The position numbers and the translations under genes were made by a program. DNA of 64,000 nucleotides, taken from positions 3,366,001-3,430,000 of the forward strand of contig NZ_QBTZ01000001.1 of the NCBI RefSeq assembly GCF_003058055.1. Direction: 5' to 3'. The notes below the pieces were generated by a model that saw only the letters and a list, made by a program, of their open reading frames with translations, was not told where the DNA came from and did not search any database. Origin of the DNA: Acidovorax sp. 107 (GTDB taxonomy: Bacteria; Pseudomonadota; Gammaproteobacteria; Burkholderiales; Burkholderiaceae_C). How positions within the stretch are numbered: the stretch's first letter is position 1; each line of letters begins with the position of its first letter. Shown piece after piece: positions 48,521 through 57,556 of the stretch.

Positions 48521-49294
48521 TCAAATCAAGCTAGCGCCACCATCCACCACGATGCTTTCACCCGTGATGTGCCGAGAGGCGTTGGACGCCAGAAACACCA
48601 CCGCGCCCTTGAGGTCCTCTTCGCCGCCAATGCGGCGCAGCGGCGTGCGCTCGATCATTGCCGGGCCCAGCTTTTCGATGAGGCCGCTGGCCATTTTGCT
48701 GGGGAAGAAGCCGGGGCAGATCGCATTGACGCGAACGCCGTAGTGCCCCCATTCGGACGCCAGCGTGCGCGCAAAGTGCAGCGCGGCGGCCTTGGAGGTG
48801 TTGTAGGCAATGGTGTTCATGCCCGGGGGCGTGCCCTTGAGCGCGGCCACCGAGGCCGTGACGATGATCGAGCCCTTGCCGCGCGGGATCATGCAGCGCT
48901 TGCCCACTTCGCGCGACAGGAAGAACGGCGCGCTCACGTTCAGGTCCATCACCTTGTGCCAGGCGGCGTCGGGGTAGTCCTCGGCCTTGGCGCCCCAGGT
49001 GGCGCCCGCGTTGTTGACCAAAATGTCGATGGTGCCAAAGCGTTCGACCACCTGGTCCACCAGGCCGGGGATGTCCTCGGTCTTTTGCAGGTCGTTCACC
49101 ACGGTCAGCACCTCGTAGCCCATGCCTTCCAGGTGCTTTTTGGCCTCGGCCAGCTCATCGGCCTTGCGCGCGGTGATGGCGAGTTTGGCGCCCATTTCGC
49201 CCAGGGCTTCGGCCATCTGCAGGCCCAGGCCGCGCGAGCCGCCGGTGACCAGGGCGACCTGGCCGGTGAGATCGAAGAGTTGCTTGACGCTCAT
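48521..49294 (-). CDS. Short-chain dehydrogenase/reductase
   Basis: A 257-residue classical SDR. NAD(P)-binding TGGSRGLG is at about 17-24, NNAG at 93-96, the catalytic Ser in TASVA, and Tyr/Lys in AYNTSKAAAL. The C-terminus GESIVVDGGASLI is typical. The partner acyl-CoA ligase downstream suggests fatty-acid or acyl-CoA related metabolism, for example as a beta-ketoacyl or 3-hydroxyacyl reductase, but this is inference. ATG 49294. Confidence 0.92.
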   Translation of the reverse strand: MSVKQLFDLTGQVALVTGGSRGLGLQMAEALGEMGAKLAITARKADELAEAKKHLEGMGYEVLTVVNDLQKTEDIPGLVDQVVERFGTIDILVNNAGATWGAKAEDYPDAAWHKVMDLNVSAPFFLSREVGKRCMIPRGKGSIIVTASVAALKGTPPGMNTIAYNTSKAAALHFARTLASEWGHYGVRVNAICPGFFPSKMASGLIEKLGPAMIERTPLRRIGGEEDLKGAVVFLASNASRHITGESIVVDGGASLI

Positions 49295-49594
49295 GGAGAA
49301 AACGCTTTCGTGCAGAGAGAGGGTGAAGGTGAATGAATGCCCGATCCCGGGTCCCGGTGGCTCGTGGCGCGCCGGGTGGGGTGAAGGGGGGCGGGGAAGG
49401 CGGCGGTGGCCGCCGTGCAGGTCGATTGGTCAGCGCTTCATGCTAGCCCCGCACCCGCCCGGTGTAAAACCGGCGCTGTCACCTTTGAAACTCTGGGCGC
49501 TGCCGCTTTTCTCGCCGGGTGTGGGATGGCGCCTACCCCCGCTTGCGGCCACGGCGGATGGACGGATGAGCGCCATGGCCCTAGGCTCGCGGGG
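49295..49594. other. Gene-free divergent region, 300 bp
   Basis: Between the SDR gene and the YihY gene. The sequence is GC-rich, with G-rich and C-rich stretches. I see no gene, no recognised operator and no strong promoter consensus. Confidence 0.5.
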
Positions 49595-50596
49595 ATGAAC
49601 GAGTCTTCCCCGCCCCTAGCGACAACCCCCTGGCTTGCCCGCATGGCCCAGCCCTTGCAGCCGCTGTGGCGCTTGGTGCAGCCGTTCTGGCGCGCCGCGC
49701 AGATGTGGTTGGACGCCGACGGGCTGCGCATGAGCGCGGCCATGTCGTTCTACGGCATGCTGAGCCTGGCGCCCCTGCTGCTCTTGCTGGTGGGCGTGCT
49801 GGGCTGGTGGGTGGACCGTAGCTACCTGGAGAGCAGCCTGGTCGCCCAGGTGCAGTCGGTGATGGGCCAGCAGGTGGCCGATGTGGTGCGCCAGGCCCTG
49901 ACCAGCGCCCGGGCGCCTTCAGAGGGGCGGCTGGCATCGATCATCGGTTTTGGGGTCCTGGTCTCGGGGGCCACCGGGGTGTTTGTGGAGCTGCAGTCCG
50001 CGCTGGAGCGGCTGTGGCGCAAGGAGGGCTACACGCCGCCCCTGCGCGCCGCGTGGTGGCGCATGGCGTCGCTGCGGCTGCGGGGGCTGGCTTATGTGCT
50101 GGCGTTGGGGTTCTTGCTGCTGGTGTCGCTGGCGCTGTCCACCTTGATCCACCTGCTGGCGGGCTGGGCCGGGCAGCGCTTGGCCACAGCCCATCTGCCC
50201 GCATTGGCACCCCTGGCGCCGCTGCTGCAGCTGGTCAACGAAGCCATTGCCTTCGGGCTGGCCGTGGCGCTGTTTGTGGGGCTCATGCGCATCGGCGCGG
50301 GCCCCAAGCCGTCGCTGCGCTACCTGGTGATGGGCGCCGTGGTGGGCGCCACGCTGTTCACGGTGGGCAAGCAGCTGCTGGCCTGGTACCTGTCCACCGC
50401 CGCCGTGGTGTCGGCCTACGGCGCGGCGGGCTCGCTGGTGGTGCTGCTGATGTGGATCTACTTTTCGTCGGCCATCCTGCTGTTTTCTGCCAGTTGCGCC
50501 CAGGCCCTGGAGGATGCCCTGCACTCGGGCCCCCGCCGCCCGGCGGCGCTGGCGCGGTGGGCGGCATTGGCCCGTGCGCGGGCGCAGGGGCTGTAA
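49595..50596 (+). CDS. YihY/virulence factor BrkB family membrane protein
   Basis: A 333-residue inner-membrane protein with six hydrophobic helices. Family traits are GLRMSAAMSFYGMLSLAPLL near the start and STAAVVSAYGAAGSLVVLLM near the end. The family is widespread; earlier ideas such as RNase BN have been withdrawn for it and the role is unknown. ATG 49595 follows a GGGGATG context and leaves a short cytoplasmic N-terminus. Confidence 0.9.
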   Translation: MNESSPPLATTPWLARMAQPLQPLWRLVQPFWRAAQMWLDADGLRMSAAMSFYGMLSLAPLLLLLVGVLGWWVDRSYLESSLVAQVQSVMGQQVADVVRQALTSARAPSEGRLASIIGFGVLVSGATGVFVELQSALERLWRKEGYTPPLRAAWWRMASLRLRGLAYVLALGFLLLVSLALSTLIHLLAGWAGQRLATAHLPALAPLAPLLQLVNEAIAFGLAVALFVGLMRIGAGPKPSLRYLVMGAVVGATLFTVGKQLLAWYLSTAAVVSAYGAAGSLVVLLMWIYFSSAILLFSASCAQALEDALHSGPRRPAALARWAALARARAQGL

Positions 50597-50918
50597 ATGT
50601 TGGCAACAGTGGGTTTTGCATGGAACACAGGGCATTGCCGTGGCCCCGCTGGCGGCGCGGGCCGTGTCCCGGGCGCTGGCCTGCGATGCAAGTGGGCCCA
50701 TTGCTCGGGGCCCTGCGAGCCAAAGTTAGCCATAGGCGGCTTACCGCTGCTTACGGTCGCTTACAAAGCGGCCGCACCGCAGTGCCTGTGGCTGTGTACC
50801 TTTGCACCATCCGGCCCGTTGAACGACCACGGCCCCCCGCCCCGGCAGGCGCATCGAGCCTCCTCGCGCACCCGCCGCCCTGCGGACACCTCCTACCACA
50901 TTGCACAAGGAAATGACC
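50597..50918. other. Gene-free region, 322 bp
   Basis: Between the YihY gene and the glycine-zipper gene. Open frames here lack coding-like composition. A direct-repeat-like CTTACCGCTGCTTACGG segment lies near 50740. No terminator for the YihY gene is evident. Confidence 0.45.
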
Positions 50919-51710
50919 ATGAACCTGACGGTTTCTACTCCCACCCCGCCCGCAACCGCCGCAGCCCCTGCCGGTTCGGCCATGAAATGGATGTGGGCGG
51001 CCATTGGCGTGCTGGGCGTGAGCGTGCTGGCCCTGGGCGCCACTCTGGTGATGCAAAACCGCACGCCCTCGGCGGCCGATGCGGCATCTCCCGCCACTCT
51101 GGCGGCCGCCCCCCGCACGCCCGAATCCCAGATCATTGATGAAAAGCGGGCGCAAGCGCCGGTTGTATCTGGTCAAGGCGCTATGAATAGCGGAGCAAAC
51201 TACCGTCCGCAGGCGGGTGGCAGCGCAGGCCGATCCGGTGACATGGCGGGCAGCATGGCCCCCGGAGGGGTGGCGCAGCCCGTGCGTGCAGCGGCGCCCC
51301 TGTGCCAAAGCTGCGGCCGTGTCGAGTCCGTGCAGGCCGTTCAACAGGCTGCCCCTGCCACAGGCGTGGGTGCTGTAGCTGGTGGCGTGCTGGGCGCGGT
51401 GGTAGGCAACCAGATCGGCAAGGGCAGCGGCCGCACCGCCGCCACCGTGCTGGGTGCCGTGGGCGGCGGTTACGTGGGCCACAAGGTCGAGGAGCGCAGC
51501 CGCACCCACACGGTGTACCAGATCGCCGTGCGCATGGAAGACGGTTCGCTGCGCCACTTCCAGCGCGCTGAGCCCACGGCGGTGGGCACGCCCGTCGTGC
51601 TGCAAGGCAAGGGCTTCCGTGTGGACCAGGGGGGTCAGGCGCGCGCCGCAGACCCCTATGGCCAGCCGCAGCCTCAGCCGGGCGCGGTGCGGGTGTCTGA
51701 CACTTACTGA
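50919..51710 (+). CDS. Glycine-zipper 2TM-domain membrane protein
   Basis: A 263-residue envelope protein. One membrane helix (about 28-48) follows a Pro/Ala-rich start. A linker leads to a glycine-zipper domain (about 150-190, GVGAVAGGVLGAVVGNQIG and GAVGGGYVGHKVEE), the type found in SlyB/PcpY-like outer-membrane-linked proteins. CQSCG before the zipper is unusual. AAGGA stands 7 bp before ATG 50919. A long hairpin terminator follows. Confidence 0.88.
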   Translation: MNLTVSTPTPPATAAAPAGSAMKWMWAAIGVLGVSVLALGATLVMQNRTPSAADAASPATLAAAPRTPESQIIDEKRAQAPVVSGQGAMNSGANYRPQAGGSAGRSGDMAGSMAPGGVAQPVRAAAPLCQSCGRVESVQAVQQAAPATGVGAVAGGVLGAVVGNQIGKGSGRTAATVLGAVGGGYVGHKVEERSRTHTVYQIAVRMEDGSLRHFQRAEPTAVGTPVVLQGKGFRVDQGGQARAADPYGQPQPQPGAVRVSDTY

Positions 51711-51721
51711 GTCAGCTGCTT

Positions 51722-51765
51722 CAAGAAAGACAAAAGCCCGCAGATGCGGGCTTTTGTCTTTCTTG
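51722..51765. terminator. Bidirectional terminator, 21-bp perfect hairpin
   Basis: Two perfect 21-nt complementary arms (51722-51742 and 51745-51765) with a GCCCGC/GCGGGC core and A/T tracts on both sides. It lies between the convergent genes ending at 51710 and 51777 and should stop transcription both ways. Confidence 0.92.
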
Positions 51766-51776
51766 CCTGAGCCTGG

Positions 51777-52964
51777 TTAGAGAACCACCGGAATCTCGGT
51801 CGCAGGCGGCGTGTTGCGGCTGCGTCCACAGCGCACCAGGCCATCGATCATCACCATGCCAATGCCCGGGATGTCGCCCAGCTGCACGCTCTCCAGCAGC
51901 GTGGCGCCCGCAGTGTGCTGCGCCCGGTCCATGAACACAAAGTCGGCCGCGCGGCCCACTTCGACCAGGCCACAGTTCAGGTTGCGGATGCGCGCCGTGT
52001 TGCCGGTTGCAAAGCAGAACACCAGCTCGGCCGGGATGTCGGCAAAGCTCGATATCAGCGCAATCATGCGCAGCATGCCCAGTGGCTGCACGCCTGAGCC
52101 CGCCGGGCCGTCTGTGCCCAGGATCACGCGGTGCGGGCACTTGAGTTCGATGGCCGCGCGGGCGGCCTGGATGGCGATCTTCTCGTTGCCGTTGTGCACC
52201 AGCTCGATCGCGCGGGACGACTTCTCGCACAGCTCGCACACATGCTTCCAGGGCAGGGAGGTGTGGCCGCCGTTGATGTGACCGATCACGTCGGCATCGG
52301 CCTCCAGCACCACGTCCTTGTCGATCAGGCCCGAGCCCGGGATGGACGGGCCGCCCGTGTGGATGGTGCTCTGGATGCCGTGCTTGCGCGCCCAGGCCAC
52401 CATTTGCTGGGCCTCGTAGCCCGCCTTGACGGAGCCCAGGCCCACTTCGCCCAGCAGGGTCACACCGGCATCGGCCAGGTCCTTGAAGTCCTGTTCGGTC
52501 ATGCCTTTTTCGATGACGGGGGCGCCCGCGATCACCTTCACACCACCGGGGCGGAAGTTGTCGAACGAGCGCTGCGCCGTGATGGCCAGCGCCTTGAGGC
52601 CCACGATGTCCTTGGGGCGGCCGGGCAGGTGCACTTCACCGGCCGAGACCATGGTGGTCACGCCGCCGTTCATGGTCGAGTCGATCCACCCGATCTGGTT
52701 CTGGCGCGGCGTCCAGTCGCCAAACACCGGATGCACGTGGCTGTCGATCAGACCGGGCGCCACGCAGGTCTGGCGCGCGTCGATCACGGTGTTGGCGTGG
52801 TCGGTGTCGCAGTCCTTGTAGCGGCCCACGGCCACGATGAGTCCGTCGTTGACGACGATGGTGTCGGCGTCGAGGATGGGGCGGTCCAGGTCGCCCGACA
52901 ACAAAAGACCGATGTTCTGGATGACGACCTTGCCTGACTTGCCGCCGGCTGCTGCTTCTGCCAT
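51777..52964 (-). CDS. ena: Enamidase-like amidohydrolase
   Basis: A 395-residue binuclear-metal amidohydrolase with strong similarity over its full length to enamidase of Eubacterium barkeri, which opens the ring of 1,4,5,6-tetrahydro-6-oxonicotinate to give 2-formylglutarate and ammonia. The metal ligands are all present: H76 and H78 (SHVHP), E173 in LGEVGLG, H202 (IHTGG), H229 (GHINGG) and D285 (GTDGPAG). GGVTTMVSAGEVHLPGRPKD is nearly the same as in the known enzyme. It is last in the leftward unit after a TetR gene and a ferredoxin reductase. Confidence 0.88.
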   Translation of the reverse strand: MAEAAAGGKSGKVVIQNIGLLLSGDLDRPILDADTIVVNDGLIVAVGRYKDCDTDHANTVIDARQTCVAPGLIDSHVHPVFGDWTPRQNQIGWIDSTMNGGVTTMVSAGEVHLPGRPKDIVGLKALAITAQRSFDNFRPGGVKVIAGAPVIEKGMTEQDFKDLADAGVTLLGEVGLGSVKAGYEAQQMVAWARKHGIQSTIHTGGPSIPGSGLIDKDVVLEADADVIGHINGGHTSLPWKHVCELCEKSSRAIELVHNGNEKIAIQAARAAIELKCPHRVILGTDGPAGSGVQPLGMLRMIALISSFADIPAELVFCFATGNTARIRNLNCGLVEVGRAADFVFMDRAQHTAGATLLESVQLGDIPGIGMVMIDGLVRCGRSRNTPPATEIPVVL

Positions 52965-53032
52965 GGATTCTCCTCGTGGGGTGGTGAGCGGGGCGCCATG
53001 CGGCGCTCCGCAGGGAAAAATCTCTTGTCGAT

Positions 53033-53755
53033 TCAGGCCGTTGCTGTTGCCTTGCCCTTGGGCAGGCTGGGGCCGGGCGCCACGGTGCGCAGCACGCTGT
53101 CGATGACGAAGGATTCCCAGTGCGCCAATGCATCGGGCGTCTCCAGGTCTTCGCCCAGAAAGGCCGACAGCGTGTGCCGGTTGGACATGTAGAAGTAGCC
53201 CGTGGCGGCGATCAGCAGGTATACGTCGCGCGCCGACACGTCTTTGCGGAACAGTCCCTGCGCCTGGCCGCTTTCGAGCACGCGGCGGATCACCTCGATG
53301 GCGGGCGACGAGTATTCGCGGGCGCGCATCGACTTGGAGATGTGCTTGCCCTTGTGCAGGTTCTCGGTGTTGAGCAGCGTGATGAACTCGGGGTTCTTGC
53401 GGTAGTAGCCCACCACAAAGCGGATCACGGCCTGCAGTGCCTCGACCGGTTTGGCGGTGTCCAGATCCAGTTTGGATTCCGCATCGTTCATGCGCCGGTA
53501 GGTTTCTTCCAGCACCTCGATGAACAGGCCTTCCTTGCTGCCGAAGTAGTAATAGATCATCCGGTCGAAGGACTTGGCTGCCTTGGAGATCTTCTCCACG
53601 CTGCCGCCTTCGTAGCCGTAGCGGGCGAACACCTTGGTCGCCGCTTTCAGGATGTTGTCGCGCGTGGTCTGTGCGGCCTGTTCACGCACGCCCGTCTTGC
53701 GGGTTGATGCGGAGCGGGGGGACGCGGTCCGGGTCTTGGTGGGAGTGGCAGACAT
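53033..53755 (-). CDS. TetR-family transcriptional regulator
   Basis: A 240-residue regulator with an N-terminal helix-turn-helix (about 30-80, RDNILKAATKVFARYGYEGG and then MIYYYFGSKEGLF) and a ligand-binding domain with a TetR_C-like pattern. It lies between the ferredoxin reductase and enamidase genes on the same strand and is very likely the local regulator, responding to a pathway compound. The strong palindromes at 54871-54924 are its likely target. Confidence 0.9.
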   Translation of the reverse strand: MSATPTKTRTASPRSASTRKTGVREQAAQTTRDNILKAATKVFARYGYEGGSVEKISKAAKSFDRMIYYYFGSKEGLFIEVLEETYRRMNDAESKLDLDTAKPVEALQAVIRFVVGYYRKNPEFITLLNTENLHKGKHISKSMRAREYSSPAIEVIRRVLESGQAQGLFRKDVSARDVYLLIAATGYFYMSNRHTLSAFLGEDLETPDALAHWESFVIDSVLRTVAPGPSLPKGKATATA

Positions 53756-53806
53756 GGCGGGTCCTGGTGGATGACGCGGGCCCCGGGGGAGGGGCCTGCC
53801 GGGGGA

Positions 53807-54583
53807 TCACTGCTCTGCGAACGCGCGCTCGATCACGAAGTCACCGGGCTTCGTGGTGTTGCCCTCATTGAAACCGCGCGCTTCCATCATGTGCTTGAGG
53901 TCGCGCAGCATCTCGGGGCTGCCGCAGATCATCACGCGGTCTTCGGCGGGGTTGAGTGCGGGCAGGCCCAGGTCGCGGGCGAGCTGGCCGTTTTCGATCA
54001 CGGTGGTCACACGGCCCTGGTGTTTGAACTCCTCGCGCGTCACCGTGGGGTAGTACTTGAGTTGCTTGGTGACCATCTCGCCCAGAAACTCGTGCTGCGG
54101 CAGTTCCTGGGTGATGTAGTCGTGGTAGGCCAGTTCCTTCACCTCGCGCACACCGTGCACCAGGATGACTTCCTCGAACTTCTCGTAGGTCTCGGGGTCG
54201 CGGATCAGGCTCAGGAACGGGGCCACGCCCGTGCCGGTGGAGAGCATGTACAGGCGTTTGGCAGGCAGCAGGTAGTCGATCAGCAGGGTTCCCGTGGGCT
54301 TCTTGCCCACCACGATGGTGTCGCCCACCTTGATGTGCTGCAGGCGCGAGGTCAGCGGGCCGTCGGGCACCTTGATGGACAGGAACTCCAGGTGCTCTTC
54401 GTAGTTGGGGCTCACGATGCTGTAGGCGCGCAGCAGGGGTTTGCCGTTCTCGCCGCGCAGGCCAATCATCGTGAAATGCCCGTTGGAAAAGCGCAGCGCG
54501 GTGTCGCGCGTGGTGGTGAAGGAGAAAAGGCGGTCGGTCCAGTGGTGGACCGTCAGGACGCGTTCGTCAAGAAAGGCGCTCAT
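53807..54583 (-). CDS. fpr: Ferredoxin--NADP+ reductase
   Basis: A 258-residue FAD enzyme that passes electrons from NADPH to ferredoxin or flavodoxin. FAD contacts are in LRAYSIVSP; the NADP site includes STGTGVAPFLSLI and ICGSPEM; the end GDFVIERAFAEQ is that of the bacterial subclass of plant-type reductases. In this cluster its probable job is to reduce the ferredoxin that drives the ring-reducing enzyme encoded divergently. Housekeeping relatives are alike, so its restriction to this pathway is inference. No ferredoxin gene is in the window. Confidence 0.92.
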   Translation of the reverse strand: MSAFLDERVLTVHHWTDRLFSFTTTRDTALRFSNGHFTMIGLRGENGKPLLRAYSIVSPNYEEHLEFLSIKVPDGPLTSRLQHIKVGDTIVVGKKPTGTLLIDYLLPAKRLYMLSTGTGVAPFLSLIRDPETYEKFEEVILVHGVREVKELAYHDYITQELPQHEFLGEMVTKQLKYYPTVTREEFKHQGRVTTVIENGQLARDLGLPALNPAEDRVMICGSPEMLRDLKHMMEARGFNEGNTTKPGDFVIERAFAEQ

Positions 54584-54870
54584 GGTGCGTTAGATGGAAA
54601 AGTTGGAAGCAAATACGAAAAAGCAGCTGAAGTGCTGGCCTGGAAACGCCTTAGAACAAGGTTTCCGGGCCGGATGGCTTGTGGCTCGCAACCCTCCATT
54701 GTTCCGCATCTCGCAAACACACCTTTCTCGGCGTGGTTGAAGGCCGCCGGACAGCCTGGTTCGGGTGTCGGCACCAAATGCGGACATTCGTCTTTGCGTG
54801 CGTCATTTTGGGGCTCCTCATGCACCGTTTTTGGGGGTGCGAAAACACCATTGCAGAGTCTTATTGATTC

Positions 54871-54924
54871 CGCTACATTGACATCAAATGTAGCGTTCAC
54901 AACATTTAAGTTAAGTGAATGCTA
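54871..54924. promoter_or_regulatory. Divergent operator/promoter region of the N-heterocycle cluster
   Basis: The 399-bp divergent gap holds a perfect 9-bp inverted repeat, CGCTACATT-N7-AATGTAGCG (54871-54895). A second, 9-of-10 repeat, TAGCGTTCAC (54891-54900) with GTGAATGCTA (54915-54924), shares its right half with the first. GCTACA/TGTAGC thus occurs three times. TTGACA (54878-54883), a consensus -35 for the rightward unit, lies inside the first palindrome, and TTGATG on the other strand (54887-54882) could serve leftward. A bound regulator would block both. The rest of the gap shows no gene. Confidence 0.75.
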
Positions 54925-54982
54925 CACAAAATGCAATGCGCATACAAGCACTTGCGACAAGAGCAATGAATGGGCCGTCAAG

Positions 54983-56602
54983 ATGACTGAACACACCAAG
55001 ACCGATGGGCTGCCGGGCATGGATGCGCCAGATCTGCCGCAGGTGCTGGAGCGCGCCCGACCGCGCAACGACCGCATGAATGCTGCCAAGGTCGAGTGCA
55101 ATGCGTGCCCGGTGCTGTGCCAGATTTCCGAGGGCCGGGCCGGTGCATGCGACCGCTATGCCAACCATGCGGGCGTGCTGGTGCGGCTGGACCCGGTGGT
55201 GTTGCTGCGCAAGACGCTGGAATCCGGCGAGGCCACGCTGGTGCCGTTTGCGGGCCGCGCCGAGGCTGCAGAAGGTGCCGGGACCGCAGTGGCTCCTGAA
55301 CCCGCATGGAACGGCGATCTATTGCTGTCGGAAGAAGTGTTTGTGACAGGCGTGGGATCGTCCACCACCTACCCTGACTACAAACCTGCGCCCTTCATCG
55401 TGGGCTCCCAAACCGATGGCGTGGACATGGTCACCGTGGTCACCGAGGGCATCTTCAGCTACTGCAGCTTCAAGGTGAAGATCGACACCGACCGCTTCCT
55501 CGGCTCCGAACAGGCCAACGTGCGCTGCAAGGGCGAGGTGGTGGGGCATGTGACCACGGCCGAATACGGCTCGCAGATGCTGTCGCTGGGTGGTGTGCAC
55601 CACCTCACGGGTGGCACCAAGAAGGAAGGCCGCATCACCGCCGAGATGATGCAAGCCCTGGGCAACAAGCAGGCGGTGGAGTTCACCATCGACGGTGGCT
55701 CGCAGCTCGTGATCCAGGCTGGGCGCGCGCCCATCGTCAATGGCGTGGCCGAGCAGCGCATGCGTGTGGGCTGCGGTTCTGCGGCCATCGGCATCTTTGC
55801 GCGCCAGTTCTTTGGCCATGCAGATGAGGTGGTGGTGGTGGACGACCACATCACCGGCGTGCTCACCGAGCACCAGGCGGGTCGTTGCCTGGACATGAAG
55901 CCATCGGGCATCCAGATGCGCGGGCGCAAGTCCACGCCGGGCCGTTACTTCCAGGTGGCCAACCCGGGCACCGGCTGGGGCGGCACCGACATTGCTGACC
56001 CGCTGTCCATCATTGAGGGCTGGGACGAATCCGTGGCCTGGCCGGGGCTGCGCCTGTTGATGACCTCCACCACCGGGGAGCATGCCTCCTGGTACGTGCT
56101 GGACGCGCAACTCCATCCGGTGGAGGCCGAGATGCCCGCCGAAGTGCGCCGCATCGTGGACCGCATTGGTGAAAACTGCGAGCCCTCGCTGGCTTCCGTG
56201 CTGTTCCTCGGCGGTGCAGGCGGCAGCCTGCGCGCAGGGGTGACCGAAAACCCGGTGCTGCTCACCCGCTCCATCAAGAACGCGCTGGTCAACGTGACCT
56301 GTGGCGGTGCCCCGGCCTATGTGTGGCCGGGCGGCGGTATCACCGTGATGGCCGACGTGCTGCGCATGCCAGACAACAGCTTTGGCACCGTGCCCACGCC
56401 CGCCATCGTGGCGCCCATCGAGTTCAGCATGCGCCGTGCGGACTACGAAGCGCTGGGCGGGCACACCGAACAGATCCGCAGCCTGCGCGACATACTGGAG
56501 CGCGGTGCGTGGCACAACGACGGTGCCCCGCAGGCGCGCGTGTGGCAAACCTTGCCCGCTGCCAACCCGTGGCCGCTGGGTCGCCCACCTCTGCTGGGTT
56601 GA
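54983..56602 (+). CDS. hnr: 6-hydroxynicotinate reductase homologue (Fe-S flavoprotein)
   Basis: A 539-residue predicted cytoplasmic reductase. The N-terminal motif C39-x2-C42-x3-C46-x9-C56 (ECNACPVLCQISEGRAGACD) looks like an Fe-S site, and further cysteines follow (SYCSFKVK, NVRCKG, GCGSAAIG, TCGGAP). I associate this family with 6-hydroxynicotinate reductase, which in E. barkeri has a covalent flavin and three Fe-S clusters and uses ferredoxin. The adjacent enamidase and ferredoxin reductase genes strongly support the call. ATG 54983 is the first start after the operator; the frame stays open far upstream, antisense to the reductase gene. The next gene starts at the base after the stop. 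Confidence 0.82.
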   Translation: MTEHTKTDGLPGMDAPDLPQVLERARPRNDRMNAAKVECNACPVLCQISEGRAGACDRYANHAGVLVRLDPVVLLRKTLESGEATLVPFAGRAEAAEGAGTAVAPEPAWNGDLLLSEEVFVTGVGSSTTYPDYKPAPFIVGSQTDGVDMVTVVTEGIFSYCSFKVKIDTDRFLGSEQANVRCKGEVVGHVTTAEYGSQMLSLGGVHHLTGGTKKEGRITAEMMQALGNKQAVEFTIDGGSQLVIQAGRAPIVNGVAEQRMRVGCGSAAIGIFARQFFGHADEVVVVDDHITGVLTEHQAGRCLDMKPSGIQMRGRKSTPGRYFQVANPGTGWGGTDIADPLSIIEGWDESVAWPGLRLLMTSTTGEHASWYVLDAQLHPVEAEMPAEVRRIVDRIGENCEPSLASVLFLGGAGGSLRAGVTENPVLLTRSIKNALVNVTCGGAPAYVWPGGGITVMADVLRMPDNSFGTVPTPAIVAPIEFSMRRADYEALGGHTEQIRSLRDILERGAWHNDGAPQARVWQTLPAANPWPLGRPPLLG

Positions 56603-57535
56603 GTGGGTCGCGCCGTGAACGCTTGCCGCAATCTCCTGTCCGACGGCCGTTGGCATTTCCAGCATGGCCCGATGGACCTTATCCTCCAGGCCGAAGGGGC
56701 GCGCGACGCCGTGGCCCTGGCGCATGAGCGTGCGTGGCAGCGTTTTGAAGGGCTGCTGCAGGAGCTGGTGAATGAACTCCCCGGCCTGCGGGCGCCGGTG
56801 GGTGCGCATTGCACGTTGCAGGGCGCGGTGGCGCGCCGCATGTGGGCCGCCTGCAGCCCTTATCGCGCAGGCTTCATCACATCGATGGCGGCGGTGGCGG
56901 GCGCGGTGGCGCAGGAGATTCTGGCCTGCTACGAACAGCCGGGCATAGACCGCGCCTGGATCAACAACGGCGGCGACATTGCGCTGCACCTGGCGCCGGG
57001 CCAGTCGGTCACGGTGGGGGTGTACGCTGACATCGCCGCACTGAATGCTGCACAGTTGCGCAACGGACTCGTACTGGATGGACAGATCCGCATCGACAGC
57101 GCCATGCCAGTGCGCGGTGTGGCCACTAGTGGCTGGCGCGGGCGCAGCCAGTCGCTCGGCATTGCCGACAGCGTGACGGTGCTGGCGCGCACGGCGGCGC
57201 AGGCCGATGCAGCGGCAACCATCGTGGCGAACGCGGTGAATGTGGCCGATGTGCGGATTGTGCGCAGGCCCGCATACCAGGTGCGGGACGACAGTGACCT
57301 GGGTGTCATCCCTGTCACCGTAGATGTCCCCGCCTTGCCCAAAGAGCTGGTGAGCCGGGCCTTGCACCAGGGGCTGCAAAAAGCGCAAGAATTGCAGTCC
57401 AGCGGCCTGCTGTGGTTTGCACTGCTGGCATGCCAGGGCCAGTGGGTGGCGACCTCGGCGCCCCAAGCCCTGACGGGAGCGGCGTTGCCGCGGGGTGCAG
57501 AGAAGGAATCGGAAGTTGGTTCAGTATTTGCTTAA
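56603..57535 (+). CDS. UPF0280 (ApbE-like) protein
   Basis: A 310-residue protein of UPF0280/COG2122, related to ApbE flavin transferases. RAGFITSMAAVAGAVAQEIL and WINNGGDIALHL (compare the Gly-Gly-Asp region of ApbE) are the key segments. It uses GTG 56603, the base after the hnr stop; GTG 56615 is also possible. Translation is therefore coupled to hnr. Since the characterised 6-hydroxynicotinate reductase holds a covalent flavin, a role in flavinylating the neighbour is attractive, but no UPF0280 protein is known to me to do this. Confidence 0.85.
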   Translation: MGRAVNACRNLLSDGRWHFQHGPMDLILQAEGARDAVALAHERAWQRFEGLLQELVNELPGLRAPVGAHCTLQGAVARRMWAACSPYRAGFITSMAAVAGAVAQEILACYEQPGIDRAWINNGGDIALHLAPGQSVTVGVYADIAALNAAQLRNGLVLDGQIRIDSAMPVRGVATSGWRGRSQSLGIADSVTVLARTAAQADAAATIVANAVNVADVRIVRRPAYQVRDDSDLGVIPVTVDVPALPKELVSRALHQGLQKAQELQSSGLLWFALLACQGQWVATSAPQALTGAALPRGAEKESEVGSVFA

Positions 57536-57556
57536 CGAATTGCACAGGTCTCCAGA

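Noticed and set aside
51150..51200. Possible eleventh copy of the TAGCTAT repeat inside the glycine-zipper gene
   Set aside because: Only GCTATGAATAGC and a GCGCAAGCGC stretch resemble the repeat; the rest does not align and the region codes normally.
53771..54982. Open upstream extension of the reductase frame (404 codons)
   Set aside because: It runs antisense through the ferredoxin reductase gene and the operator region; the family-like sequence begins only after ATG 54983.
54983..56602. ApbE-type flavin acceptor motif in the reductase
   Set aside because: Candidate stretches (GVGSSTTY, DNSFGTVPT) do not fit the D-x-x-S/T-G-A-T pattern, so no attachment site is claimed.
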